DNA of 41,749 nt from positions 1-41,749 of the forward strand of contig JAKPPP010000369.1 of NCBI GenBank assembly GCA_029547265.1, in the 5' to 3' direction. Positions 25,115-33,136 of the stretch are shown piece after piece. A model generated the notes under the pieces. That model searched no databases. It had not been told where the DNA came from and saw nothing but the letters and a program-made list of their open reading frames with translations. Each line of letters starts with the position of its first letter. Position 1 is the stretch's first letter. Both the position numbers and the translations under genes were made by a program. Source of the DNA: Bacteroidota bacterium. Its GTDB lineage: Bacteria; Bacteroidota; Bacteroidia; AKYH767-A; OLB10.

Positions 25115-26800
25115 TTAAGCGTTCGATAAATGAAGTACTTCGGCGAAATCTCTTTCTTCTGTCGATGCTTTCCAAAGCTTATAACCGCCCGATAAATTTT
25201 TCACTGATGTAAACCCGTTTTGCAACAAAATTCTTTGCGCCAAATATCCTCTCAGTCCGGCTTCACAGTAGATGAAAATATTTTTTTTCTTCGGAATTTC
25301 ATTCAAGCGATTTCTCATCTCATCAACAGGAATATTGATAGCTCCTTCTATTCTTCCCTTTTGATATTCATCTTCTCTGCGTACATCTATAAAAATATCA
25401 TCGCTTTTTATTTGATCCATTTCATTCCAATAGAAAATTTTTAAGCGCTCAAGCATGATATTCTCTGCAACAAACCCTGCCATATTCACCGGATCTTTTG
25501 CTGATGAAAATGGAGGAGCATAGGCATGTTCTAACTCGATTAATTCGTATATCGTACTTTTTCTCTTAATGATCGACGACAATAAATCAATTCGTTTATC
25601 CACTCCTTCATAGCCTGCAATTTGCGCACTGTATAGTTGTCCCGATTCAGGATCGAACGCAATTTGAATAGTCATTTGTCCCGCTCCGGGATAATATCCC
25701 GCATGCGCTCCATTGTGCGTTGTTGAAACAATATGTTTAATGTTTGCTGCTTTCAAATGCTTAACTGCCGTACCTGCTGCAGCAACTGTCATGTCGAATA
25801 CTTTTACAATAGCGGTATTTATTGAGCCGTTGTATTTCTGTACATTTCCTAATACAATATTGTTTGCACAGATGCGCCCTTGCTTGTTCGCAGGTCCCGC
25901 TAGATAAGTAACTAAAGATTGTCCTGTAATAGGATTCGCAAATTCTATAGCATCTCCTACTGCATAAATATCGGGATTAGATGTTTGTAAATATTCATTC
26001 ACTTTTATTCCTCTTGCTTCACCGATTTCTAGTCCTGCCCCAACTGCTAATCGCGTATCCGGCTTCACTCCTATCGATAGTATAACAACATCCGCTTCTA
26101 AGGAATTTCCTGTTTTTAAATTGACTAATAACTTCTCTCCGTTCTTTTCGAAACCTGTTACTGCATTATTCAAAAATAAGTCAACTCCTTTCGATCGTAT
26201 ATGTTGTTGCACCATCGCTGCAATAGGAAAATCTACCGGTGCTAAAATCTGATTCCCCATTTCTATAACACTTACTTCTAAGCCTAGTCCATGTAAGTTC
26301 TCGGCCATCTCTAATCCTATAAATCCTGCTCCGATTACTACTGCTTTCTTCACCGATTTTTTATCGACATAGGCTTTAATAAAATCTGTGTCTTTTACAT
26401 TTCTGAGTGTGAATATTCCTTCGTTGGTAATTCCGGGTAGTGGCGGACGAATAGGTTCGGCTCCGGGTGATAAAACAAGTTTATCATAGTGTTCAGTGTA
26501 TTCTTTTCCGGAGACTAAATTTTTCGCCGTGATTGTATGCTCTTCTGCATTCACACTCATCACTTCAGTTTGCACACGAACATCTATATTGAATCGTTGA
26601 TTAAATGCATCTGCTGTTTGAACAAACAATTTATTTCTGTCTGTAATTACATTACCGATATAATATGGTAAACCGCAATTCGCATAGGAGATATAAGCTC
26701 CTTTTTCAAAAATTATAATTTCTGCATGTTCGTCTAATCTTCTTAGTCTTGCAGCTGTACTTGCGCCTCCGGCAACGGCACCAACGATAATGTATTTCAT
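25115..26800 (-). CDS. CoA-disulfide reductase-like flavoprotein fused to rhodanese
   Basis: 561 residues. N-terminal FAD/NAD(P) disulfide-reductase fold with MKYIIVGAVAGGASTAARLRR, the redox Cys in SYANCGLPYYIG, a second dinucleotide site AVVIGAGFIGLEMAENL and FAD-contact YAVGDAIEF. A C-terminal rhodanese domain (about residue 465 on) has active-site loop YCEAGLRG. Fusions of this kind (CoADR-RHD, Npsr) act on CoA persulfide, polysulfide or CoA disulfide. The ATG at 26800 is chosen because the fold begins there. It stands after the DPP IV gene but is separated by a terminator and by a region with two inverted repeats. Confidence 0.92.
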   Translation of the reverse strand: MKYIIVGAVAGGASTAARLRRLDEHAEIIIFEKGAYISYANCGLPYYIGNVITDRNKLFVQTADAFNQRFNIDVRVQTEVMSVNAEEHTITAKNLVSGKEYTEHYDKLVLSPGAEPIRPPLPGITNEGIFTLRNVKDTDFIKAYVDKKSVKKAVVIGAGFIGLEMAENLHGLGLEVSVIEMGNQILAPVDFPIAAMVQQHIRSKGVDLFLNNAVTGFEKNGEKLLVNLKTGNSLEADVVILSIGVKPDTRLAVGAGLEIGEARGIKVNEYLQTSNPDIYAVGDAIEFANPITGQSLVTYLAGPANKQGRICANNIVLGNVQKYNGSINTAIVKVFDMTVAAAGTAVKHLKAANIKHIVSTTHNGAHAGYYPGAGQMTIQIAFDPESGQLYSAQIAGYEGVDKRIDLLSSIIKRKSTIYELIELEHAYAPPFSSAKDPVNMAGFVAENIMLERLKIFYWNEMDQIKSDDIFIDVRREDEYQKGRIEGAINIPVDEMRNRLNEIPKKKNIFIYCEAGLRGYLAQRILLQNGFTSVKNLSGGYKLWKASTEERDFAEVLHLSNA

Positions 26801-26849
26801 GCTGATATTATTGATGATGCAAATGTCAGATGAAAGAAAGACTTTAAAA

Positions 26850-26899
26850 GTAACATTAGTCACAATACCCAAAACTTTTTATCAGCTATTTGATAAAAA
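26850..26899 (-). promoter_or_regulatory. Two inverted repeats upstream of the CoADR-rhodanese gene
   Basis: GTAACATTAGTCAC (26850-26863; arms match at four of five positions) and TTTTTATCA with TGATAAAAA around GCTATT (26876-26899; 9-bp perfect arms). Both lie 50-100 nt before the start codon, after the neighbour's terminator. Candidate operators for CRP/FNR-type or other regulators. Confidence 0.35.
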
Positions 26900-26926
26900 A
26901 GCGATTTTCTCCTCGTAAAGCGTCAT

Positions 26927-26959
26927 AAAAAAAGCCTCATGAAGTTTATCATGAGGCTT
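26927..26959 (-). terminator. Terminator of the DPP IV gene
   Basis: A perfect 11-bp stem (AAGCCTCATGA with TCATGAGGCTT) around six bases, with a T tract on the minus strand, 16 nt after the stop codon. Confidence 0.92.
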
Positions 26960-26975
26960 AATGACTTTTAATTTT

Positions 26976-29114
26976 TTATAGATTCTCGAGGAAGTACTGG
27001 GATATTTTACCCATTAAATGCACTCTGTCTTTTCCTCGTACATTATGTAAGTGACCGGGATATACAAAGTAATCGAGCATTACATTTTTGCTTACCGCTT
27101 TCTTCAAATACATCAAGCTATGTTGCCAAACTACTACATCATCTGATGTTCCGTGAATTAACATTAATTTACCTTTTAACTGATCAACGTAATTTAACAA
27201 ATTCGCCGCCTTGTATCCTGCAGGATTTTGATCAGGTGTATCCATATATCTTTCTGTATACATTACTTCGTAGTAACTCCAATCGATTACAGGACCACCT
27301 GCAACAGCTGCTTTAAAGATACCGGCATTTCTGGTCATTAATGACGTAGTCATGAATCCACCGAAACTCCATCCATGAATGCCCATTCTATCTGCATCTA
27401 CATACTTCAACGATTTTAAATAATCAACTCCGCTTAACTGATCTTGCATTTCTACTGTTCCTAATTGGCGGAAGGTTGCTTGCTCAAATGCTTTTCCTCT
27501 GTTTCCACTACCGTGATTATCTAAAGTGAATACTATGTATCCTTTCTCAGCCATGTATTGATACCATAAATCGCCTCCTCCTAACCAAGTATTGGTTACT
27601 AGTTGCACATGCGGACCACCATACACATAAACGATTACAGGATATTTTTTTGTTGAATCAAAATCCACAGGCAATACCATTCTGCAGAATAAATCTTCTC
27701 CTAACTTCGACTTAATCGTGAACATCTTTGTTGTACCGATTGCATAATCTTTTAATGGATCTTCTGCAGTTAATACAGTTTGTTTTTCTTTACCTTCAAG
27801 ACTGATTAATTTGATCACATTAGGAACATTCAATGAACTGAAATTATCAATGAAATAATTCGCTTCTTGACTGTAGAGACATGTATGAACTCCATCACCA
27901 CTTGTTAATCGTTTTACTTTACCTGTTGCTACACTTGTCACACAAAAATCGCGATTAATTCCGCTGTTGATAGTTGAAGTGAAATAGATATTTGCTGCTT
28001 TTGCATCGAATCCCGCTACGTCAATAACTTCCCATGTTCCTTTTGTTAATTGACGTACCAAGGTGCCATCTATTTTGTAGAGGTATAAATGATTCCAACC
28101 ATCACGACGACTTTGCCAAACAAACTGATTTGGATTTCCCGGAACAAATTCAATCGGATGTAATGGCTCAGAATATTTCTCGTCTTTTTCAGTGAATAAT
28201 GTCTTAACAAAATCTCCTGTTGAAGCATTGTACTGATTTAAATTCATTTCATTTTGATCGCGATTCAATTCAGCAATGTAAATTGATTTTGCATCAGGAC
28301 TCCAAGCAATATTTGTTAAGTAATGATCTTTTGGCAAACCGGTTTTTAAATAAAGGGTCTTACCGGTTGTAATGTCAAATACTCCTACTGTCACTTCATG
28401 ACTTTTTCCTCCTGCGAAAGGATATTTTATCTCTTTATCTTTCGCCGGCTTCTCTGTAAAATCGACGATCGGATAATCTGTTACCATACTTTGGTCCATG
28501 CGGTAGAATGCTAATGCATTTCCGTTTGGCGACCAGAACAATCCTTTGTCAATACCGAACTCTTCACGGTGAACACTTTTACCGTAAACTAATTCTCTAC
28601 TTCCATCAGTTGTAACTTGAATAGCTTTGTGTTTAACATCTACATAAATATTGTCGTTCAAAACATATGCTGTTCCATTGCTTCCAACTTCAGGAACCAA
28701 TGCATCGGGTGGGACTGTTGAACTATCAGTCACAACAGCCGTTTTCATTTTCGCATCTATCTGATACGTCTTACCTACCCAAGTAAGCTCTAAAGTACTT
28801 TTATTCTTCCACTCTAATCCCATTAACTTAGGAACAGTATCTCCATGAACAGCCTTCAACATTGAATTCAATTCTTCCAATGTTAAAACTTGTGTGGCAG
28901 TTTTTGAATCAGCTGTACCACGCATCAAAACATTTTTCTCAACATAAGAATAGTCGTTGCTGCCTTTCACCCATTGCAGTTGAGCTAATCGCTTTGGAGC
29001 TAGTGTTGTTCGCTGCTGCATCACAGCTTCTTCTAAGGTAATCTGCTTTTTCTGAGCAAATGCCATTGCGGGCACCATCAGGACCAGAAGGGTAATCTTA
29101 TTCAGTAATTTCAT
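26976..29114 (-). CDS. S9B dipeptidyl-peptidase IV family protease
   Basis: Exported peptidase that cuts dipeptides, usually X-Pro, from N-termini. 712 residues, signal MKLLNKITLLVLMVPAMAFAQ. N-terminal beta-propeller (KGLFWSPNGNALAFYRMDQS, YPFAG) followed by the hydrolase fold with VYGGPHVQLV, nucleophile in HGWSFGGF (about Ser583), Asp in GTSDDVV (about 659) and His in GHLHNVRG (about 690). It has its own TATTTTTG box, is divergent from ribE, and ends at a strong terminator. Confidence 0.93.
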   Translation of the reverse strand: MKLLNKITLLVLMVPAMAFAQKKQITLEEAVMQQRTTLAPKRLAQLQWVKGSNDYSYVEKNVLMRGTADSKTATQVLTLEELNSMLKAVHGDTVPKLMGLEWKNKSTLELTWVGKTYQIDAKMKTAVVTDSSTVPPDALVPEVGSNGTAYVLNDNIYVDVKHKAIQVTTDGSRELVYGKSVHREEFGIDKGLFWSPNGNALAFYRMDQSMVTDYPIVDFTEKPAKDKEIKYPFAGGKSHEVTVGVFDITTGKTLYLKTGLPKDHYLTNIAWSPDAKSIYIAELNRDQNEMNLNQYNASTGDFVKTLFTEKDEKYSEPLHPIEFVPGNPNQFVWQSRRDGWNHLYLYKIDGTLVRQLTKGTWEVIDVAGFDAKAANIYFTSTINSGINRDFCVTSVATGKVKRLTSGDGVHTCLYSQEANYFIDNFSSLNVPNVIKLISLEGKEKQTVLTAEDPLKDYAIGTTKMFTIKSKLGEDLFCRMVLPVDFDSTKKYPVIVYVYGGPHVQLVTNTWLGGGDLWYQYMAEKGYIVFTLDNHGSGNRGKAFEQATFRQLGTVEMQDQLSGVDYLKSLKYVDADRMGIHGWSFGGFMTTSLMTRNAGIFKAAVAGGPVIDWSYYEVMYTERYMDTPDQNPAGYKAANLLNYVDQLKGKLMLIHGTSDDVVVWQHSLMYLKKAVSKNVMLDYFVYPGHLHNVRGKDRVHLMGKISQYFLENL

Positions 29115-29134
29115 ATGGTTATTCTATTGTTGAA

Positions 29135-29142
29135 CAAAAATA
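29135..29142 (-). promoter_or_regulatory. DPP IV gene -7 box
   Basis: Minus-strand TATTTTTG matches TAnnTTTG, 20 nt before the start codon. Confidence 0.45.
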
Positions 29143-29227
29143 AGTGCTAATTCCTTATAAACCCCTTTTCTTAGATAAACAGCACTATAAAATCGACATC
29201 CGCGCCTCCCGACCCGAAAATGAGCCG

Positions 29228-29235
29228 TATATTTG
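29228..29235 (+). promoter_or_regulatory. ribE -7 box
   Basis: TATATTTG matches TAnnTTTG, 30 nt before the ATG at 29266. The leader is far too short for an FMN riboswitch. Confidence 0.45.
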
Positions 29236-29265
29236 CAGCGGATTAACCAAAAAACCGAGTTTATT

Positions 29266-29859
29266 ATGTTTACAGGAATTGTGGAAGCTACCGGAACCTT
29301 GACTTCATTCAGTGATCAAGGAGATAACCGAACATTTATTTTTGAATGCCCGTTTACGCACGAATTAAAGGTTGATCAAAGCCTAGCTCATAACGGCGTA
29401 TGTCTAACGGTGACGGATATCCGAAACAATTCTTATTCAGTAACCGCTATTGCTGAAACATTGCGCAGAACTAACCTCGGATATTTACAATCCGGAGATA
29501 TCGTAAATCTTGAACGTTGTATGATTGCCGGCGGCCGCCTCGACGGACATATCGTTCAAGGACATGTTGACGAAACAGGAACTGTTAATTCTATTACCGA
29601 TGAAAATGGTAGTTGGCATTATAGAATTTCATATAACCCCGACAGTATTCATTTCACAGTGCCGAAGGGTTCTATTTGCATCAATGGAGTAAGTTTAACA
29701 GTTGTAGAATCTACCAAAGGACAATTCTCTGTAGCTATAATTCCTTACACCTACGAGAACACAACTTTCCATCGCCTAAAAGTTGGCGATATAGTAAACC
29801 TCGAATTTGATGTAATCGGAAAGTACGTGACTGCTTACATGAAAAATATTCAGCCTTAA
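29266..29859 (+). CDS. ribE: Riboflavin synthase (alpha chain)
   Basis: Dismutates two 6,7-dimethyl-8-ribityllumazine to riboflavin. 197 residues with the family opening MFTGIVEATG, which fixes the start at 29266, and two lumazine-binding repeats: LAHNGVCLTVTDI with GRLDGHIVQGHVD, and SICINGVSLTVVES followed by YTYENTTFHRLKVGDIVNLEFDVIGKYV. No riboswitch in front. Its stop codon is immediately adjacent to the stop of convergent rlmN, with no base between. Confidence 0.96.
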   Translation: MFTGIVEATGTLTSFSDQGDNRTFIFECPFTHELKVDQSLAHNGVCLTVTDIRNNSYSVTAIAETLRRTNLGYLQSGDIVNLERCMIAGGRLDGHIVQGHVDETGTVNSITDENGSWHYRISYNPDSIHFTVPKGSICINGVSLTVVESTKGQFSVAIIPYTYENTTFHRLKVGDIVNLEFDVIGKYVTAYMKNIQP

Positions 29860-30909
29860 TTACTTTTCTTCTTTTCCGCCTTTGTTCGCTAATTGTCCGC
29901 AGGCTGCGTCAATATCTTTCCCTCTACTGCGACGAACATTTACAATATGTCCGTTGTTCTCGAGTGTCGACACAAAAGCATTCAACTTTTCTTCACTGGT
30001 ATTGGTAAAAACACCATCACCAATTGCATTGTATTCTATCAAATTAATTTTCGCAGGCACTCTGCGCGCAAATGCTCCTAACTCTTTTGCATCTGAAATA
30101 TTATCGTTGAAGTTTTTGAATACGATATATTCAAACGTTACTCGCGTTCCTGTTTTATCGTAGAAATAATTCAATGCTTCTTCTAATACATCAAGTGTAT
30201 TCGTCTCGTTAATCGGCATAATCTGGCTACGCTTTACATCGTTCGCCGCATGCAATGATAATGCAAGATTAAATTTCACTTGATCATCGCCTAGTTTCTT
30301 AATCATCTTAGCGATGCCTGCAGTGGATACCGTTATTCTTTGTGGCGACATTCCCAATCCGTCGGGCGATGTAATGCGATCAATACTCTTAATCACATTC
30401 GCATAATTCAAAAGTGGCTCACCCATTCCCATGTAAACAATATTCGACAACGGGATATTATAATTTTCGAGAGCTTGCTTACGAATAATAGCTACCTGAT
30501 CGTAAATCTCGTCGAAGTCGAGGTTACGAAGTCTCTCTAACTTACCGGTAGCGCAAAATTTGCATGTTAAGCTACATCCCACTTGCGACGATACACAAGC
30601 TGTCATGCGAGAGTCGGTAGGAATCAATACTCCTTCAACTAAATGTCCGTCGTGGAGCTTAAAAGCACTCTTGATGGTACGATCGCGACTAATCTGCAGG
30701 TTATCTACAGTCACAGGATCTAAAGTGAAATGCTCTTGTAATAATGACCTTGTATCCTTCGAAAGATTGGTCATTTCGTCGAAAGAACGAGCCGATTTCT
30801 GCCAAATCCACTCATGAACTTGCTTGGCACGAAAAGCTTTATCGCCCTTTTCAATGAAAAAGGCTTTGATTTGATCGGCATCCAGATGGCGTAAGTTCGG
30901 CTTCGACAT
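29860..30909 (-). CDS. rlmN: 23S rRNA (adenine2503-C2)/tRNA methyltransferase, radical SAM
   Basis: Methylates A2503 of 23S rRNA and A37 of some tRNAs. 349 residues from the ATG at 30909 (MSKPNLRHLDADQIK). Radical SAM cluster CSLTCKFCATG near residue 110, YMGMGEPLLNY, SLHAAND, and the C-terminal catalytic Cys in DAACGQLA. The -7 box ends only 4 nt before the ATG. Confidence 0.96.
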   Translation of the reverse strand: MSKPNLRHLDADQIKAFFIEKGDKAFRAKQVHEWIWQKSARSFDEMTNLSKDTRSLLQEHFTLDPVTVDNLQISRDRTIKSAFKLHDGHLVEGVLIPTDSRMTACVSSQVGCSLTCKFCATGKLERLRNLDFDEIYDQVAIIRKQALENYNIPLSNIVYMGMGEPLLNYANVIKSIDRITSPDGLGMSPQRITVSTAGIAKMIKKLGDDQVKFNLALSLHAANDVKRSQIMPINETNTLDVLEEALNYFYDKTGTRVTFEYIVFKNFNDNISDAKELGAFARRVPAKINLIEYNAIGDGVFTNTSEEKLNAFVSTLENNGHIVNVRRSRGKDIDAACGQLANKGGKEEK

Positions 30910-30913
30910 GGTG

Positions 30914-30921
30914 CAAAGATA
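30914..30921 (-). promoter_or_regulatory. rlmN -7 box adjoining the start codon
   Basis: Minus-strand TATCTTTG ends 4 nt from the rlmN ATG. If used, the mRNA would be leaderless or nearly so. Confidence 0.5.
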
Positions 30922-30936
30922 CAAAATCATTGTGGG

Positions 30937-30968
30937 GTTGATGAGTTCAAGAACTCTAATTACCTTCG
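30937..30968 (+). promoter_or_regulatory. Amidohydrolase promoter
   Basis: GTTG (30937-30940), 20 nt, then TACCTTCG (30961-30968), one mismatch from TAnnTTTG. The -7 box ends 7 nt before the start codon; it is back to back with the rlmN promoter. Confidence 0.5.
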
Positions 30969-30975
30969 CAGTACC

Positions 30976-32169
30976 ATGATCAGGACTTTTAAAGCAGATT
31001 TAATTATCACCAACGATGGTCCTCCACTCCGTAACGGCTATGTGGATGTCAATTCTGAGGGTGTAATAGTATCTATCGGAGAGGAAAGCTCTTCGAGCAA
31101 TATTACTGAGGTATCGGGAATTATCACTCCCGGATTTGTAAACAGCCATTGCCATCTTGAACTATCGCATTTAAAGGGCAAAGTAAAAGAACGAACCGAT
31201 GGAATGTCGGGGTTTATTAAAGGGCTTTTTGCAGAGCGCTTTAGTTCTTCCGACGAGGAAATGGCGCAAGCTATGTTTCTTGCGGATAAAGAAATGCACG
31301 ACGAAGGAATCGTAGCTGTTGGTGATATTTCAAATTTCGACATCAGTCTTCCCATCAAACAAAAATCGTCGATATACTATCATACGTTTGTAGAAGTTGT
31401 TGGACAAGATCCTTCAAAAGCCGATGACATTTTAGAAAAGGCAATGCTGCTGCGCGATGAATATATTTTCAATACCAAAGGCAGTGCTTCTGTAGTACCT
31501 CATGCTCCTTATTCAATGTCGAGAGCATTAATAAGTGCAGTTAACAAAGAAGCATTTCATAAAAGCCGACCGGTTTCTATTCACATGCAAGAAAGTGATG
31601 ATGAGTTTTTATTTTGCAAAGATAAATCGGGACCATTATCAGAATTCTTTCTCGGACTAGGATTAAACATTCGGGTTTTTGATAACATTAGCGATGCTTG
31701 TCCGATGTTAAATACATTACCATTACTTACAGACTGCAAGCCTTTGATGATGGTACATAATACACTCACAACTGCTGCGCAGATTGATATCGCCACTGCT
31801 TTGCATAACGATTTGTATTGGTGCTTATGTCCGAATGCAAACAACTACATCACGGGACGATTACCACATCTTTGCATTTACAATAATGACGAATTAAAAG
31901 TAACTGTCGGCACCGACAGCCTTGCCAGCAACCATCGCCTTTCTATCTTAGACGAACTAAAAACAATCGCTGCTGCTCATCCCGAAATCCCTTTCGAGCG
32001 ACTCATCAAATGGGCCACCATCAACGGCGCTGAATTCTTAGGCATCGACAAAAAATTCGGCAAGATAAAAGCAGGAATGACGCCGGGGTTGGTACAAATT
32101 GATAATGTAAATATTGAGAACCTTGTTTTGAATGGGGAAGGTAAATCTAAATTAATTAATTGGCTATAG
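30976..32169 (+). CDS. Metal-dependent amidohydrolase (deaminase-like)
   Basis: The 397-residue cytosolic enzyme has a complete amidohydrolase metal set: HxH in GFVNSHCHLELS, His in VPHAPYSMS, His in SIHMQESDDE and the Asp in VGTDSLASNHRLSILDEL. It is close to the SAH/guanine/aminodeoxyfutalosine deaminase branch, but substrate cannot be fixed from sequence. Divergent from rlmN with 66 nt between starts. Its last codon and stop (CTA TAG) are part of the first heptamer of a tandem array. Confidence 0.88.
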   Translation: MIRTFKADLIITNDGPPLRNGYVDVNSEGVIVSIGEESSSSNITEVSGIITPGFVNSHCHLELSHLKGKVKERTDGMSGFIKGLFAERFSSSDEEMAQAMFLADKEMHDEGIVAVGDISNFDISLPIKQKSSIYYHTFVEVVGQDPSKADDILEKAMLLRDEYIFNTKGSASVVPHAPYSMSRALISAVNKEAFHKSRPVSIHMQESDDEFLFCKDKSGPLSEFFLGLGLNIRVFDNISDACPMLNTLPLLTDCKPLMMVHNTLTTAAQIDIATALHNDLYWCLCPNANNYITGRLPHLCIYNNDELKVTVGTDSLASNHRLSILDELKTIAAAHPEIPFERLIKWATINGAEFLGIDKKFGKIKAGMTPGLVQIDNVNIENLVLNGEGKSKLINWL

Positions 32170-32233
32170 GCTATAGGCTATAGATATTAGATAATAGATA
32201 ATAGATAATAGATGTTAGATGTTAGATGTTAGA
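32164..32233 (+). repeat. Heptanucleotide tandem array, family A, copy 2
   Basis: Ten 7-bp units in phase: CTATAGG twice, CTATAGA, TATTAGA, TAATAGA three times, TGTTAGA three times. It begins inside the amidohydrolase gene and supplies its stop. Same family and progression as 138-200, here on the opposite strand but in the same orientation relative to the gene before it. Confidence 0.92.
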
Positions 32234-32512
32234 AATAATTTTACATCTAACTTCAAAAAGGAAATTTATTTTTTAGTTTTTCTTGAGAACAAACCTCCTT
32301 TTCCACAACAAACAAATCATAAAAAATTGTTCATCATTTTTAATTACAGAAAACAAAAATATTTTTTCCTCTAAGCCTTCGCTTCAACTTAACTCAACAA
32401 TTCAGTGCAAATATTCAATCATCGGCACTAAGGAAGTTCAAAATTCTTTCCTGTTATGCTAAAACTTTCCGCTTACGCTATTGTCGTCAAACAAAGAGTT
32501 CGAACTATCAAC
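32234..32512. other. Intergenic stretch between two heptamer arrays
   Basis: AT-rich spacer of about 280 bp between the convergent amidohydrolase and DUF4468-like genes. No open frame, RNA gene or convincing terminator is seen; a TTCGAA palindrome (AGTTCGAACT, 32498-32507) lies near its right end. Confidence 0.6.
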
Positions 32513-32556
32513 GGCTTCGCCGAACTATGAACTTTGAACTTTGAACTTTGAACTTC
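32513..32556 (-). repeat. Heptanucleotide array, family B, copy 2, with mini-hairpin
   Basis: GAACTAT, GAACTTT three times and GAACTTC in phase at 32522-32556, preceded by the same GGCTTCGCCGAACTA as at 11539-11553. It ends 5 nt from the stop codon of the minus-strand gene at 32562. Confidence 0.88.
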
Positions 32557-32561
32557 CTTTT

Positions 32562-33122
32562 CTACCAATTATCCTTCGTATTCGCTGCCTTCCCAACTGC
32601 GCAAGCTTTCTCGAGTGATTTTAAAATTTCTTTCGATTGCTGGTCTACTTGTTGGAGATAAAATTCGAATTCAGGTTTGTAATATGCATTTGCAGTATCC
32701 ATCCATTTTTCGGCAGGATAATATGAAATCTGCTTCCAATTTATTTCAGTGAGTTCGTATTTATAACGTCCTTCTTTAAATTGGATGTTTAATGTGTATT
32801 GCACTAATCCTGCGTCGGTAGAAACTCCTTTTTTGTCAGGAGGATTAGAAATTTTATAGCGTGCCTTACAAATCATCTTACCACCTTCTTTGTCTTTCTC
32901 GCGAATTACATCAGTTGGATTTTTATAGTATCCTGTTGCCCACTCTAAAGCACGATCAAATAAAACATCTTTTGACTGACCTGCTACTTCATTTACTTTA
33001 GAATAAGTAATCAATTTCGAAGTTTCGTCGATCGGCATTCTAGCTGTCGATTTCGGAGCTTGCGCCAATGCTTGAAAGCTAAGTAGTCCTGAAACCACAA
33101 TAGTACAAAAGAATTTATACAT
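32562..33122 (-). CDS. Exported protein of DUF4468 type
   Basis: 186 residues with a signal peptide (MYKFFCTIVVSGLLSFQALAQ). The mature part opens PIDETSKLITYSKV, then DVLFDRALEWATGYYKNPTDVI, GGKMICKARYKI and YTLNIQFKEGRYKYELTEI, the pattern of DUF4468 (TBP-like fold). A short helical tail follows. Periplasmic, function unknown. It follows the carboxypeptidase gene by 14 nt and is probably co-transcribed with it. Confidence 0.82.
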   Translation of the reverse strand: MYKFFCTIVVSGLLSFQALAQAPKSTARMPIDETSKLITYSKVNEVAGQSKDVLFDRALEWATGYYKNPTDVIREKDKEGGKMICKARYKISNPPDKKGVSTDAGLVQYTLNIQFKEGRYKYELTEINWKQISYYPAEKWMDTANAYYKPEFEFYLQQVDQQSKEILKSLEKACAVGKAANTKDNW

Positions 33123-33136
33123 GGTTTTGATATTTA

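Noticed and set aside
29143..29265. FMN riboswitch before ribE
   Set aside because: The likely leader is only about 30 nt, and no conserved RFN helices are visible.
32164..32233. Possible CRISPR array
   Set aside because: Units are 7 bp with no spacers, and no cas gene is in the window.
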